From contig NZ_FOVH01000001.1 of the NCBI RefSeq assembly GCF_900115095.1, positions 958,000 to 1,021,999 on the forward strand: 64,000 nucleotides of DNA. Direction: 5' to 3'. The notes beneath the pieces were generated by a model. The model saw only the letters and a list, made by a program, of their open reading frames with translations. It searched no databases and was not told the DNA's origin. This DNA is from Actinomadura madurae (GTDB taxonomy: Bacteria; Actinomycetota; Actinomycetes; Streptosporangiales; Streptosporangiaceae). A program made the position numbers and the translations under genes. Of the stretch, positions 34,162-43,339 are shown one piece after another (positions within the stretch are counted from its first letter, which is position 1; the number at the start of each line of letters is the position of its first letter).

Positions 34162-36825
34162 ATGGACGAGATCGGCCACAAGTTCGCGCGGCTGGAGGCG
34201 CTGCGCGCGGCGGGCTTCCCCGTCCCCGGCTTCTTCTGCCTGCCCGCGGACGAGTTCGACCGGGCGCTCGCCTCCCTGCGGGACGCGCTCCCGCGGGCCG
34301 CCTCGCCGCCCGCCGCGGACTGGTGCGCCTCGGCGGCGTCGGCCCTGTCCCGGGCCGTGCCGTCCGGCGACCTCGCCGACGGGCTCCTGGAGGCGTTCGA
34401 CGCGCTCGTCGGCCCCGGCGGGACGGCGGCCGTCCGCGCCTGCGCGGTGCCGGGGGAGGACGGTGGCGGCGAGGACGGCGAGGACGACCCGTTCGCGGGG
34501 ATGAGCGACAGCTTCCTGTACGTGCCCCGCGCCGGGCTCCTGGCGGCGGTGGCGCGCTGCTGGGCGTCGGCGTTCAAGCCCGAGGCCGTCCGCTACCGGC
34601 TCCTGAAGGGCGCCGACCCCGCGAGGGCCAGGGTCGCCGTCGGGATCCAGCGGATGGTTCCCGGGACGCGCTCGTTCGTCGCGTTCACCCGCGACCCCAG
34701 GGACGGGACGCGCCGCCACGTCGTCGCGGCGGCGCACGGGATCGGGGAGGGCGTCGTCCAGGAGAAGGCCGACGTCGATCATTTCTTCGTCGACCCGGAG
34801 ACCGGCGGGGTCCGCGCGGAGATCGTCCTCAAGCGGCGCATGGCCGGGCCGCCCGCCGCCGGCGAGAGCGGCACCCGTGTGGTCGCCGTGCCGGACGGGC
34901 TGCGGCACGCGCCGGTGCTCACCGACTCCGAGGCCCGCGACGTCGCGGATCTCGCGGCCCGCGTGGAGGAGCACTTCGGCCGCCCGCAGGACATCGAGGG
35001 GGCGATCACGCCCGACGGGACCGTCCACCTCGTCCAGGCGCGGCCCCTCGCCGGGGCGGTGCGGGACGCGGGCGCCCGCGTGTACTGGGGGAACCACAAC
35101 ATCACCGAGAGCTTCCCCGGAGTGTCCGGCGCGCTCACCTACTCGCAGGCCCGCGCGTTCTACGAGCTGGCCTTCACCGACCTCTACCGCCGGATGGGCG
35201 TGCCGGCCCGGCGGCTGCGCGCGAACGCGCACCGGCCGGGGCGGATGGTCGGGCTCCTCGACGGCCGCGTCCACTACCGGCTGGACGACTGGCAGGAACT
35301 GCACGGGCAGCTCCCCGCCTTCGAGCTCGTCCGCGCGGGCTGGGAGGAGGCCATGGGCGTGACCGGCGAGGCGCGGGCGTCCCGGCGGTGGCCGCGGGCG
35401 CGCGTCGCCGCCGCGCTGCCCGCGACGGCCTGGCGCGCGGCCGGGCACCGCCGCGCGACCGCCCGGTTCCTGCGCTGGTGGGACGGCCTGATGGCGGAGA
35501 TGTACGACCCGGCCGCCCGCCCCCTCGCCGAGCGGTCCCTGGAGGAGCTGATCGCCCTGTACCGGCGGGTGTGGGCCGAGGCGTCGGTGCGCTGGGGCGT
35601 CACGCTCGCCAACGGGATCTACGGGCTGCTCGTCATGCGGGCCGGCACGGCGCTGCTGCGGCGGTGGGCGGGCGCCGGTCCCGGCCTGCTCGCCGGCCTG
35701 CTGTGCGGGGGCCGCGAAAACCGCTCACTCGCCGCGGCCCGCGCCGCGATCGCCCTCGCCGAGCGTGCCGCCGGGATCCCCGCCTTGAAGGCCGCGCTGC
35801 TGGCCGACCCCGCCGGGGGGGCCGAGGAGGAGCACCTGCGGGCCGTCTGGGACGACATCGCCGCCGGCCGGCACGGCTCCGCCATCGCCGCCGAAGCCCG
35901 CGCCCACCTGCGGCGGTACGGGGACCGCGCGCTCCACGACCTCAAGCTCGACGAGCCCACCCCGCGGCAGCGGCCCTGGATGCTCGCCGGGACGATCGCC
36001 CCGCTGGTCCGGCGCGGCGCCACCGTCGCGGGCAGCCGGGCGGACGAGGCGCGCGCCGCGGCGGAGGCCCGGCGGCGGCTGCGGGCGGCGTGCCGCAGCC
36101 CCGCGCGCCGCGCCGTGCTGCACGCGCTGCTGTCTCTGATGCGGTGGTTCGTCCGGGCGCGGGAGGACACCCGGTTCTGCCGCACCCAGCTGTTCGGGCT
36201 CTCCCGCGAGGTGCTGTGGCGGCTCGGCGCCGAGCTCGCCGCGGCCGGCGCGCTGGACGACCCGATGGACGTCCTCGACCTCACCGCCGACGAGGTGACC
36301 GGCGCGTTCGACGGCACCCTCCCCGGCGCGGACCTGCGCGGCCTCGCGGCGGTGCGGCGCGCGGAACGCGTCCGCCACCTGGACGTCCCGCTCCCGCCGG
36401 CGCTGTTCTCGGTCCCGGCCGGACGGCCCGTCGCGGCGGCCCTCGCGCACGCCCGCCCGGTCGGGCCCCGGCCGCCCGCGGACGGCGGCGACCTGCTGCG
36501 CGGGCTCGGATCGAGCGGCGGCACCGTCCGGGGCCGCGCCAAGGTGGTCCTCGACCCCGGCATCGCCCCCGCGGGCTGCGCGGGCCGGATCCTCGTCGCG
36601 CGGGAGACCGACCCCGGCTGGCTGTCCCTCATGATCGCCGCGTCCGGCCTGGTGGTCGAGCGCGGCACCCTGCTCTCGCACACCGCCGTCACGGGACGGC
36701 TGCTCGGCGTGCCCACCGCGGTCGCGGTCGGCGGCGCCGTCGCCCGCATCCCCGACGGCGCCTGGATCGAGCTGGACGGGCGCGCCGGCACGGTCCGGGT
36801 CCTGGACGAGCGCGCCACCCGATGA
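34162..36825 (+). CDS. PEP-synthase-like dikinase/ligase (RPH/PigC-like)
   Basis: 887-aa three-part enzyme. An ATP-grasp PPDK-like domain (about 1-310) opens with KFARLEALRAAGFPVPGF and has VRACAVPGED at 91-100 (VRSSA in typical members) and IEGAITPDGTVHLVQARPL. A central domain starts YWGNHNITESFPGVSGALTY. A swivelling phosphohistidine domain ends it, with the phosphorylated His as H840 in LLSHTAVTGRLLGVP. This matches PEP synthases, rifampin phosphotransferase and the condensing enzymes PigC/RedH. Within this cluster an ATP-driven phosphorylation or condensation of a pathway intermediate is my inference. ATG 34162 is 2 bases after the previous stop. Confidence 0.85.
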   Translation: MDEIGHKFARLEALRAAGFPVPGFFCLPADEFDRALASLRDALPRAASPPAADWCASAASALSRAVPSGDLADGLLEAFDALVGPGGTAAVRACAVPGEDGGGEDGEDDPFAGMSDSFLYVPRAGLLAAVARCWASAFKPEAVRYRLLKGADPARARVAVGIQRMVPGTRSFVAFTRDPRDGTRRHVVAAAHGIGEGVVQEKADVDHFFVDPETGGVRAEIVLKRRMAGPPAAGESGTRVVAVPDGLRHAPVLTDSEARDVADLAARVEEHFGRPQDIEGAITPDGTVHLVQARPLAGAVRDAGARVYWGNHNITESFPGVSGALTYSQARAFYELAFTDLYRRMGVPARRLRANAHRPGRMVGLLDGRVHYRLDDWQELHGQLPAFELVRAGWEEAMGVTGEARASRRWPRARVAAALPATAWRAAGHRRATARFLRWWDGLMAEMYDPAARPLAERSLEELIALYRRVWAEASVRWGVTLANGIYGLLVMRAGTALLRRWAGAGPGLLAGLLCGGRENRSLAAARAAIALAERAAGIPALKAALLADPAGGAEEEHLRAVWDDIAAGRHGSAIAAEARAHLRRYGDRALHDLKLDEPTPRQRPWMLAGTIAPLVRRGATVAGSRADEARAAAEARRRLRAACRSPARRAVLHALLSLMRWFVRAREDTRFCRTQLFGLSREVLWRLGAELAAAGALDDPMDVLDLTADEVTGAFDGTLPGADLRGLAAVRRAERVRHLDVPLPPALFSVPAGRPVAAALAHARPVGPRPPADGGDLLRGLGSSGGTVRGRAKVVLDPGIAPAGCAGRILVARETDPGWLSLMIAASGLVVERGTLLSHTAVTGRLLGVPTAVAVGGAVARIPDGAWIELDGRAGTVRVLDERATR

Positions 36826-36908
36826 CGGGCGCCGCCGGGCGAGCCCGGCGCGCCGCGACCTCCGGGCCGGGCCCGGATACACCCCGCAGCAGCAGAGGAG
36901 CTTGGCAC

Positions 36909-37970
36909 GTGGACGAAGGAGTGTTCGGACGGGTCGCCCAGGAACGGGCGATCGCCGAGGTCGAGGCGGAGATGGCGCGGCTGTGCGAGCTGCTGGCCGA
37001 GGGCCTCGCGATGGGCCTGGACGAGGGCCGCGAGATGGTCGGCGGCGCCATGTCGGAGTTCCTCGTCGAGTTCTTCGACCTCGTCCGGGCCAAGGGCTCG
37101 CGTCCCGGCGTGAAGGGCATGATCACTCTGCCGCTGCTGGTGCACGGCGCGGAGACCGGCGATCCCGCCCCCGCCGCGCCCGTCGCCGTGATCCACCTGC
37201 TCTGGTGGGCGTCGGCCCGCTACCTCGACGACCTGACCGACGCCGCCTCGGCCGAGGGCGCCGCGTCCCGGACCGTCGAGGCCCCGGCCGCCGGGAAGAA
37301 GATCCTCACCGCGCTCGCCGTCGGCGGCCAGCTGCCCGGCCGGATCATCGCCGGGCTGCCCGCCGGCGCCGCGGTCCGGGCCGCGCTCGCCGACGAGGTC
37401 TCCCGCGGGTGGCTGGACGCGGTGGACGGCCAGCTCCGCGACCTCACCGAGCGGCCGCCGGTGGCGTCCCCGGGGTCGGTGCTGCGCGGGTACGAGCGCA
37501 AGACCGGCGCCCCCTACGCCATGGCCGCCGCCTCGGCGGCGTGCCTGGCCGGCGTCGGCGGCCGCCGGGTCGACGGCTGGCGCGCGTACGGGCGCGCGCT
37601 CGGCGTGCTGCGCCAGCTCGTCAACGACCAGCGCGACCTCGCCTCCGGCCGGCACGAGGACCTCGCCAACGGCACCGCGACCTACCTGCTCGTCCACCTG
37701 CTGGCCGCGCTGCCCGCCGCGCGCCGCCGGGAGGCGCTCGCCCTGCACGCCGCCGCCCGCCGCTCGGCGTCGGCGCGCGCCGAGCTGACCGCCTGGATGC
37801 TCGACGACGAGATCATCGAGTCCTACGCCGCTTCCGTCGCGCCGCTGGTCGAGCGCGCCCACGGCCTGCTCGACGGGCTGGGCGGCGATCCGGGCTGCGT
37901 CCGGGAACTGCACCGGCTGGTCGACGAGACCGCCGGCCACCTGCCCAGGTTCCGGCTGGCCGTCGCGTAG
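36909..37970 (+). CDS. Polyprenyl synthase-like protein
   Basis: 353-aa all-helical protein of the trans-isoprenyl diphosphate synthase fold. The first Asp-rich motif is D107-D108-L-T-D111 (YLDDLTD), the second N239-D240-Q-R-D243 (VNDQRDL), and YERKTGAPY at about 195-203 supplies the helix-F Lys-Thr. The NDxxD form of the second motif is less usual for chain-elongating enzymes. It could make a prenyl diphosphate or have become a terpene cyclase. GTG 36909 has AGAGGAG 8 bases upstream. Confidence 0.82.
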   Translation: MDEGVFGRVAQERAIAEVEAEMARLCELLAEGLAMGLDEGREMVGGAMSEFLVEFFDLVRAKGSRPGVKGMITLPLLVHGAETGDPAPAAPVAVIHLLWWASARYLDDLTDAASAEGAASRTVEAPAAGKKILTALAVGGQLPGRIIAGLPAGAAVRAALADEVSRGWLDAVDGQLRDLTERPPVASPGSVLRGYERKTGAPYAMAAASAACLAGVGGRRVDGWRAYGRALGVLRQLVNDQRDLASGRHEDLANGTATYLLVHLLAALPAARRREALALHAAARRSASARAELTAWMLDDEIIESYAASVAPLVERAHGLLDGLGGDPGCVRELHRLVDETAGHLPRFRLAVA

Positions 37971-37982
37971 GGGGGATCGTCG

Positions 37983-39191
37983 ATGACCGATTCCGGCGCA
38001 CTCCCGGAGATCCTCACCGCGCACTGCCCGCGGGTCGCCGCGGCCGTCCGGGAGGCCCTGCACGGGCACCCCGCCTACCAGCCGATCAGGCGGGCGGCGG
38101 GCCCGATGTTCGGCGGGGGCCGCGAGACCTGCGCGCGGCTGCTCGGGCTCGTCCTCGCGGGCGGTCCGCTCCCCGAGGACGACTGGGGGCGGTTCCGCGA
38201 CCTCGGCGTCCTCGCGGCCCGGCAGGCGATCCCGCTGCCGGTGCTGTCGGAGGCGTGGGACCTCGCGCTCGCCGCCGCCGCGCGCACCTGCTGGACGATC
38301 GCGCCGCCCGGCCGATTCGCCGAGATGGCCGAGCTCACCGCGCACGCGGCACGGCTCGCCGTCGGCGCGCGGGAGGCCTGCATCCAGGGCTACGCCGAGG
38401 CGCCCCGCGAGGGCGCGCGGTCGCGCCCGCTGCGCCGGCTCCTCGCCGAGACCCTGATCGACGGCGCCCCGGCCGGCGTCATCGCCGAGGCGGCCGGCGT
38501 CCGCCTGGCGCCGGCGTACCTCGCGCTGCGCTGCGAGGTCCCCGGGCGCGTGGCGGACGCGCACTGGGAGCGGGCCGGCGAGCTGCTCGAAGCGTGGGAG
38601 GACGTGCTGTACTCCGGCGACCTGTCCGGCCTCGTCGTGCTGTTCCCCGCCGCCGACCAGCTGCGCGCCGAGGACCAGGCGGCCGAGTTCACCGCCGGGC
38701 TCGCCGCCTGCACGCGCGGGCCGGTGCACGCCGCCGAGTCGTTCCGGCGCGGCGTCGCGAACATCCCCGCCGCGCTGGAGGAGGCGTCCCGGGTGCTGAC
38801 GATCGTCAAGGCCATCCCGGACGCCGAGGACCGCCCCTACCGGGCGGACGAGCTGCTGGTCGAGCTCGCCATCCTCGGGCAGCCCGGCATCCGCGGCCGG
38901 CTCGCCGCCGTGCTGTCCCCGCTCGACGCCGGCACCGACCTGCGCCGGACGCTGGAGGTGCTGCTCGCCTGCAACCTCGACCGCGAGCGCGCCGCGCGGG
39001 AGCTGTGGATCCACCGCCGCACCCTGCACTACCGGCTGGACCGCATCCGGGACCTGTCCGGCGTCGACCCCAGCTCGGCCCGCGGCATCCAGCTGTTCCG
39101 CGCGGCCCTCACCTCGGCGCGGCTGGCCGGGCTGGAACGGGACGGGCAGAGCGCCCAGGACGCCTCGCTGCCCCCGCCGCTGAGCGCCTGA
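37983..39191 (+). CDS. PucR-family regulator inside the cluster
   Basis: 402-aa regulator: N-terminal helical RsbRD-like region (about 10-135), a GGDEF-like central sensor domain (about 165-290) and the PucR C-terminal HTH (LLACNLDRERAARELWIHRRTLHYRLDRI, key residues about 325-355). It sits between the prenyl synthase and P450 genes, 12 and 9 bases away, so it is part of the same unit and probably pathway-specific. Confidence 0.87.
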   Translation: MTDSGALPEILTAHCPRVAAAVREALHGHPAYQPIRRAAGPMFGGGRETCARLLGLVLAGGPLPEDDWGRFRDLGVLAARQAIPLPVLSEAWDLALAAAARTCWTIAPPGRFAEMAELTAHAARLAVGAREACIQGYAEAPREGARSRPLRRLLAETLIDGAPAGVIAEAAGVRLAPAYLALRCEVPGRVADAHWERAGELLEAWEDVLYSGDLSGLVVLFPAADQLRAEDQAAEFTAGLAACTRGPVHAAESFRRGVANIPAALEEASRVLTIVKAIPDAEDRPYRADELLVELAILGQPGIRGRLAAVLSPLDAGTDLRRTLEVLLACNLDRERAARELWIHRRTLHYRLDRIRDLSGVDPSSARGIQLFRAALTSARLAGLERDGQSAQDASLPPPLSA

Positions 39192-39200
39192 AGGAGACCC

Positions 39201-40370
39201 ATGGGCTTTCCCCTGCCGTGCCGTCCCGGCGTCCCGCTGGACGAGGACCACCTGCGGCGGCTCCGCGAGCGCCCGCTGGTGCCGGTCGTGCTGGCGGGCG
39301 GGCACAAGGCCCTGCTCGTCACGCGGCACCCCGACGTCCGGACGGTGCTGTCCGACGACCGGTTCAGCCGGGAGGCCTGGAACGGCGGCACGCTGTTCGC
39401 CCGGACACCCGCGTCCCTCGCCCTGGCCGCGAGCGACCCTCCGGCGCACACCCGGCGCCGGAGGGCCGTCCGGCCCTGGTTCACGGCCCGCCGCGCCGAG
39501 GCGGACCGGCCCCGCATGGAGGCCATCGCCGAACGGCTCCTGGACGAGATGGAGGCGGACGGCCCGCCCGCCGACCTGATCGCCCGGTTCGCGACCCCGT
39601 TCCCGTACGCGGTGATCTGCGACATGCTCGGCGTCCCCACCGCCGACCTCGGGCTGCTGCTGCCCTGGGTCAGCGCGATGATGTCGGCCGGGCACCACAC
39701 GGGTGGCGAGGTGCGGGCCGCGCACGAGGGCATGCGCGGCTACTTCGCCGGCAAGGTCGCGGCACGCCGGGCCCTGCCCGGGGACGACCTGCTCACCGCG
39801 CTCGTCGACGGCTGGGCGCTGTCCCAGGACGAGATCGTCGTGTTCGGGTACGGGCTGCTGATGGCGGGCGGGGAGACCACGTCGAACTTCCTGGCGGCCT
39901 GCGTGCTCGACCTGATCACGCGCCCCGGTCTCGCCGCCCGGCTCCGCGCCGACCCGTCCCTGATCCCGGCCGCCGTGGAGGAGTACCTGCGCTGGGTGTG
40001 GTTCGCCGGCACGGGCGGGCATCCCCACGTCCTGCTGGCGGGCGCCGAGCTGGCCGGGACGCCGCTGGCGCGCGGCGACGTCGTCGTGCCGCTCACCGAC
40101 GCGGCCAACCGGGACCCCGCCGCCTTCCCCGGGGTCGACGCGTTCGATCCGGGCCGTTCCCCGAACCCCCACCTGGGCTTCGGGCACGGCCGCCACCGGT
40201 GCCTCGGCGCGCCGCACGCCCGCGCGGAGCTGCAGATCGCCGTCGCCGCGCTCCTGCGCCGCTTCGACGACCTCGCCCTGGCGGTCGACCCGGCCCGGCT
40301 CGCCTGGCGCGACCACATGTTCGTCCGCGGCGTATGGCACCTGCCCGTCACCTGGTCCCGCCGGCGGTGA
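39201..40370 (+). CDS. Cytochrome P450
   Basis: 389-aa soluble bacterial P450. The I-helix oxygen-activation motif is AGGETT, the K-helix ExxR is EYLR in VEEYLRW, and the heme loop FGHGRHRCLG carries the thiolate Cys at residue 334. It is slightly short at the N-terminus compared with typical 400-aa enzymes. In this cluster it probably oxidises a terpenoid or prenylated intermediate. No ferredoxin gene is adjacent, so redox partners come from elsewhere. Confidence 0.95.
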   Translation: MGFPLPCRPGVPLDEDHLRRLRERPLVPVVLAGGHKALLVTRHPDVRTVLSDDRFSREAWNGGTLFARTPASLALAASDPPAHTRRRRAVRPWFTARRAEADRPRMEAIAERLLDEMEADGPPADLIARFATPFPYAVICDMLGVPTADLGLLLPWVSAMMSAGHHTGGEVRAAHEGMRGYFAGKVAARRALPGDDLLTALVDGWALSQDEIVVFGYGLLMAGGETTSNFLAACVLDLITRPGLAARLRADPSLIPAAVEEYLRWVWFAGTGGHPHVLLAGAELAGTPLARGDVVVPLTDAANRDPAAFPGVDAFDPGRSPNPHLGFGHGRHRCLGAPHARAELQIAVAALLRRFDDLALAVDPARLAWRDHMFVRGVWHLPVTWSRRR

Positions 40371-41251
40371 GGGGCTGGAGCGGGCGGATCGCCCGGTTCG
40401 TCCGGGGGAGCCATCCGCCCCTGCCGTCGCTGGCGGTCGCGGTGCTGTGGGCCTGCGGGGTCGGCGGGCTGTTCGCCGCCGTCGACCCGGACGCTCCGGA
40501 CTGGCGGCCCGGGACGGGGACCGCGGTCGCGGCGGTGTCGCTCTTCGCCGACCTGCTGCTGATGCGGGCGCTGGACGACATCCGCGACCTGGACTACGAC
40601 CGGCGGTTCCACCCCGGGCGCCCGCTCGCGGCCGGGGCGGTGCGCACCGGCGACCTGGCGGTGCTGTACGGCGCAGGAGCGGTGGTGCTGGGCCTGCTCA
40701 ACGCGGCCTGGCCATGGCGGGCGGGCATCCTCCTCGCCCAGCTCGCTTACGCGGCCGGGGCGATCGGTGTCCACCGGCGGTGGCGGCGTCCGTCCGCCGA
40801 CAAGCTGTTCACCAGCCTGCTGGTGAGCCTGCCCGTGCCCGTCCTGCTCCACCTCTACCTGTACGCGGGCTACCTGGAGGAGGCCGGGCACGGGGCGGAC
40901 CGGTACGGCCTCGTCGCCGTCGCCGTTGTCGTGCTGGCGGCGGGCCACCCCGAGCTCGCCGGGAAGATCACGCGGGCGCCGCGGCCGGGGGAGCGGACCT
41001 ACGTGACGACGCTCGGCGTCCCGGGCACGGTCGTCCTGGCCCTGGCCGTGCCGGTGCCGTCGGTCTGCCTGCTGGCGGTCTTCTCACAGGCACCGGACGG
41101 GTGGACGCTCCTCGCGGTGCTCCCGCTCATCGTCCCGGCGCTCGCCGCGTGGGGCTTCCGGCGCGGCCGGACCCGATGGCCGCCGGCCGCGCCTCCCCTC
41201 TACCTGCTGCTGACGCTCGCCGGTCACCTCGCGATCGGGTGGGCCCGCTGA
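40367..41251 (+). CDS. UbiA-family prenyltransferase
   Basis: 294-aa membrane protein with about eight to nine transmembrane helices. The first Asp-rich, Mg-diphosphate-binding motif is D70-D71-I-R-D74-L-D76-Y-D78 (DDxxDxDxD). The second is HPELAGKITRAP, with Glu in place of the usual first Asp, like the E-x-x-x-K-I form of lycopene-elongase-type members. It may transfer a prenyl chain to an acceptor or cyclise it, as UbiA-type terpene cyclases do. GTG 40367 overlaps the P450 stop (GTGA); it is the last cluster gene. Confidence 0.88.
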   Translation: MRGWSGRIARFVRGSHPPLPSLAVAVLWACGVGGLFAAVDPDAPDWRPGTGTAVAAVSLFADLLLMRALDDIRDLDYDRRFHPGRPLAAGAVRTGDLAVLYGAGAVVLGLLNAAWPWRAGILLAQLAYAAGAIGVHRRWRRPSADKLFTSLLVSLPVPVLLHLYLYAGYLEEAGHGADRYGLVAVAVVVLAAGHPELAGKITRAPRPGERTYVTTLGVPGTVVLALAVPVPSVCLLAVFSQAPDGWTLLAVLPLIVPALAAWGFRRGRTRWPPAAPPLYLLLTLAGHLAIGWAR

Positions 41252-41273
41252 CGGAGGGGGACGCGGCCGGGCG

Positions 41274-42455
41274 TCAGGGTTGCAGCAGCACCTTGATGGC
41301 GCCGTCCTGCTTCTTCTGGAACATCTCGTACGCCCGGGGCGCCTCGTCCAGCGGCCGTCGGTGCGTCGCGAGGTCCATCACGCCGAGCGGGTCGGCGTCG
41401 TCGGTGACGAGCGGCATCAGGTCGCCGATCCACTTCTTCACGTGCGCCTGGCCCATCCGCAGCCCGATGCCCTTGTCGAACATCCGCAGCATCGGCAGCG
41501 GGTCGGTCATGCCGCCGTAGACGCCGATGACGGAGATCGTCCCGCCGCGGCGGACGATCTCGATGGCGGTGCCGAGCGCGGCCAGCCGGTCCACCCCGAC
41601 CCGCTGCATGAGCGGCGCCGCGGCGGTGCCGGGCATGAGGCCGGTGAGGGTCTGCGCCAGCTTGGCGCCGCGCGAGCCGTGCGCCTCCATCCCGACCGCC
41701 TCGATCACCGAGTCGGTGCCGCGGCCCCCGGTGAGCTGCCGGACCGCGTCCGGGACGTCGTCGGCCTCGTCGGAGTCGATCACCTCGACGCCGTGCCGGC
41801 GCGCCATCTCCAGCCGCTCGGGGACGAGGTCGACGGCGATCACCCGGTGGCCCAGGTGCCGGGCGATCCGGGCGGCCATCTGCCCGATCGGGCCGAGGCC
41901 GAGCACGGTGACCGAGCCGCCCGCCGGGATGTCGGCCCAGTCGACGGCCTGCCACGCGGTCGGCAGCACGTCCGACAGGTACACGAAGCGCTCGTCCGGC
42001 GGCCCCTCCGGGACCTTGATCGGCCCGAAATGCGCCTGCGGCACCCGCAGGTACTCCGCCTGCGCGCCCGGCACCTGCCCGTAGAGCCTGGTGTAGCCGA
42101 ACAGCGCCGCGCCCATGCCGTGCTCGCGGACCTGGGTCGTCTCGCACTGGGCGAACAGCTCCATCTCGCACATGTGGCAGCGCCCGCAGGAGATGTTGAA
42201 CGGGATGACCACGCGGTCACCGGGCTTGACGTGGGTGACCTCGGAGCCGGTCTCCTCGACGATCCCCATCGGCTCGTGGCCGAGCACGTCCCCCTCGGTG
42301 AGGAACGGGCCGAGCACCTCGTACAGGTGCAGGTCCGAGCCGCAGATGCCGGACGAGGTGACCCGGATGATCGCGTCGTCCGGCTCCTTGATCTCCGGGT
42401 CGGGCACGGTGTCGACGCGGACGTCGCGCTTGCCGTGCCAGGTGACAGCCTTCAT
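41274..42455 (-). CDS. Zinc-dependent alcohol dehydrogenase
   Basis: 393-aa medium-chain dehydrogenase. Catalytic zinc ligands are in [11 protein letters not shown] (Cys38) and [10 protein letters not shown] (His, Glu). The structural-zinc loop is [15 protein letters not shown], and the NAD-binding motif [13 protein letters not shown]. The subfamily resembles the glutathione-independent formaldehyde dehydrogenase-like enzymes. It converges on the UbiA gene with a 22-bp gap and is probably not part of that cluster. Confidence 0.9.
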   Translation of the reverse strand: MKAVTWHGKRDVRVDTVPDPEIKEPDDAIIRVTSSGICGSDLHLYEVLGPFLTEGDVLGHEPMGIVEETGSEVTHVKPGDRVVIPFNISCGRCHMCEMELFAQCETTQVREHGMGAALFGYTRLYGQVPGAQAEYLRVPQAHFGPIKVPEGPPDERFVYLSDVLPTAWQAVDWADIPAGGSVTVLGLGPIGQMAARIARHLGHRVIAVDLVPERLEMARRHGVEVIDSDEADDVPDAVRQLTGGRGTDSVIEAVGMEAHGSRGAKLAQTLTGLMPGTAAAPLMQRVGVDRLAALGTAIEIVRRGGTISVIGVYGGMTDPLPMLRMFDKGIGLRMGQAHVKKWIGDLMPLVTDDADPLGVMDLATHRRPLDEAPRAYEMFQKKQDGAIKVLLQP

Positions 42456-42535
42456 CGTGCTCCTCCCGTGGACGGGCCCGGTTCCCAGGCGGCCCTACCC
42501 CGGTGTCCGCGGCGAAACTTCCGCGGCCGGGGGCC

Positions 42536-43186
42536 TCACGGGCAGCGGTGGGCGCGCGCCACGGCCCGCACGGCGGCCGTCCGCGTCGCCCACAGGTGGG
42601 GTGCGGCCGGCCGGTACGCCTCCGGGCCGGGACCGGGGCGGAGCCGGAACCCGCGCGCGTCGCGGGCCTCCCAGCCCGTCCGGCGCCCGCGCAGGTCGAG
42701 GACGTGCGTCACCGCGCCGGCCGCGTGCCCGTCGTGCCGCAGATGCCAGCGGTGGGCGTCCCGGTCGGCGGTGGTGAACTGGCACAGCCGCCAGCCCGGC
42801 GCGATGCGGTGCGCCAGGTCGAGCGTCACGAGCGGGTCGTCCCCGGTGCGGGACGGCCCGGCGGTGCGGGGGGCGGAGCGGGGAGCCGTGCGGGGGGTCA
42901 GGGCCTGGTCGCGCAGGAGCCGGGTCAGCTCCCGGGCGGCCTCCGCCAGGGCACGCGCCGCCTCCGCGAGCCGCTCCTCCTGGACGGGACGCACCACGCC
43001 CTCCAGCGCGGTGCCGGTCTCGCGGCGCGCCAGTGCGGCCCTGCGCGCGGCGTCCAGCCGGTGGAGCGCGCCGGCGGCCTCGTCCCGCGCGGCGGTGACC
43101 CCGGCCATGGCGCCGGCGTCGCGCGGTTCCGCGCGCCGCGCGGCGTCCGGTTCACGGGCCCGTGGGGTGAGCTTGTCCTGTCGCAC
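42536..43186 (-). CDS. Hypothetical soluble protein with helical N-terminal half
   Basis: 216 aa. Residues about 30-100 form Ala/Arg/Glu-rich amphipathic helices. Residues about 115-216 are a mixed alpha/beta unit with [20 protein letters not shown] and several Trp and His residues. No membrane segment and no recognised family. GTG 43186 has AAGGAG 9 bases upstream. The composition is strongly Ala/Arg-biased, so the exact domain limits are uncertain. Confidence 0.65.
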   Translation of the reverse strand: MRQDKLTPRAREPDAARRAEPRDAGAMAGVTAARDEAAGALHRLDAARRAALARRETGTALEGVVRPVQEERLAEAARALAEAARELTRLLRDQALTPRTAPRSAPRTAGPSRTGDDPLVTLDLAHRIAPGWRLCQFTTADRDAHRWHLRHDGHAAGAVTHVLDLRGRRTGWEARDARGFRLRPGPGPEAYRPAAPHLWATRTAAVRAVARAHRCP

Positions 43187-43339
43187 GGGGGGAGCTCCTT
43201 CGCGTGTGCTTTCCGGGCGCCCTTCCCGAACATCCCGGCTTCATCCCCCGGACCACCGCCGCGCCGGCGCCTTCGCGTTTGGAACCGTCCTGCGCGGCAA
43301 GTGCCCGGATGGGCTGGGACGAGGGAGGGGAGGGCCGGG

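Noticed and set aside
35619..40340. 1573-codon open frame on the minus strand
   Set aside because: It lies antisense to five well-supported genes with family motifs. Long antisense open frames are expected at this GC content, and its translation is low-complexity Arg/Ala/Gly/Pro without any motif.
36902..41251. 1449-codon plus-strand open frame through the cluster
   Set aside because: Only its last part (from GTG 40367) is the UbiA gene; the rest is an out-of-frame shadow of the prenyl synthase, PucR and P450 genes.
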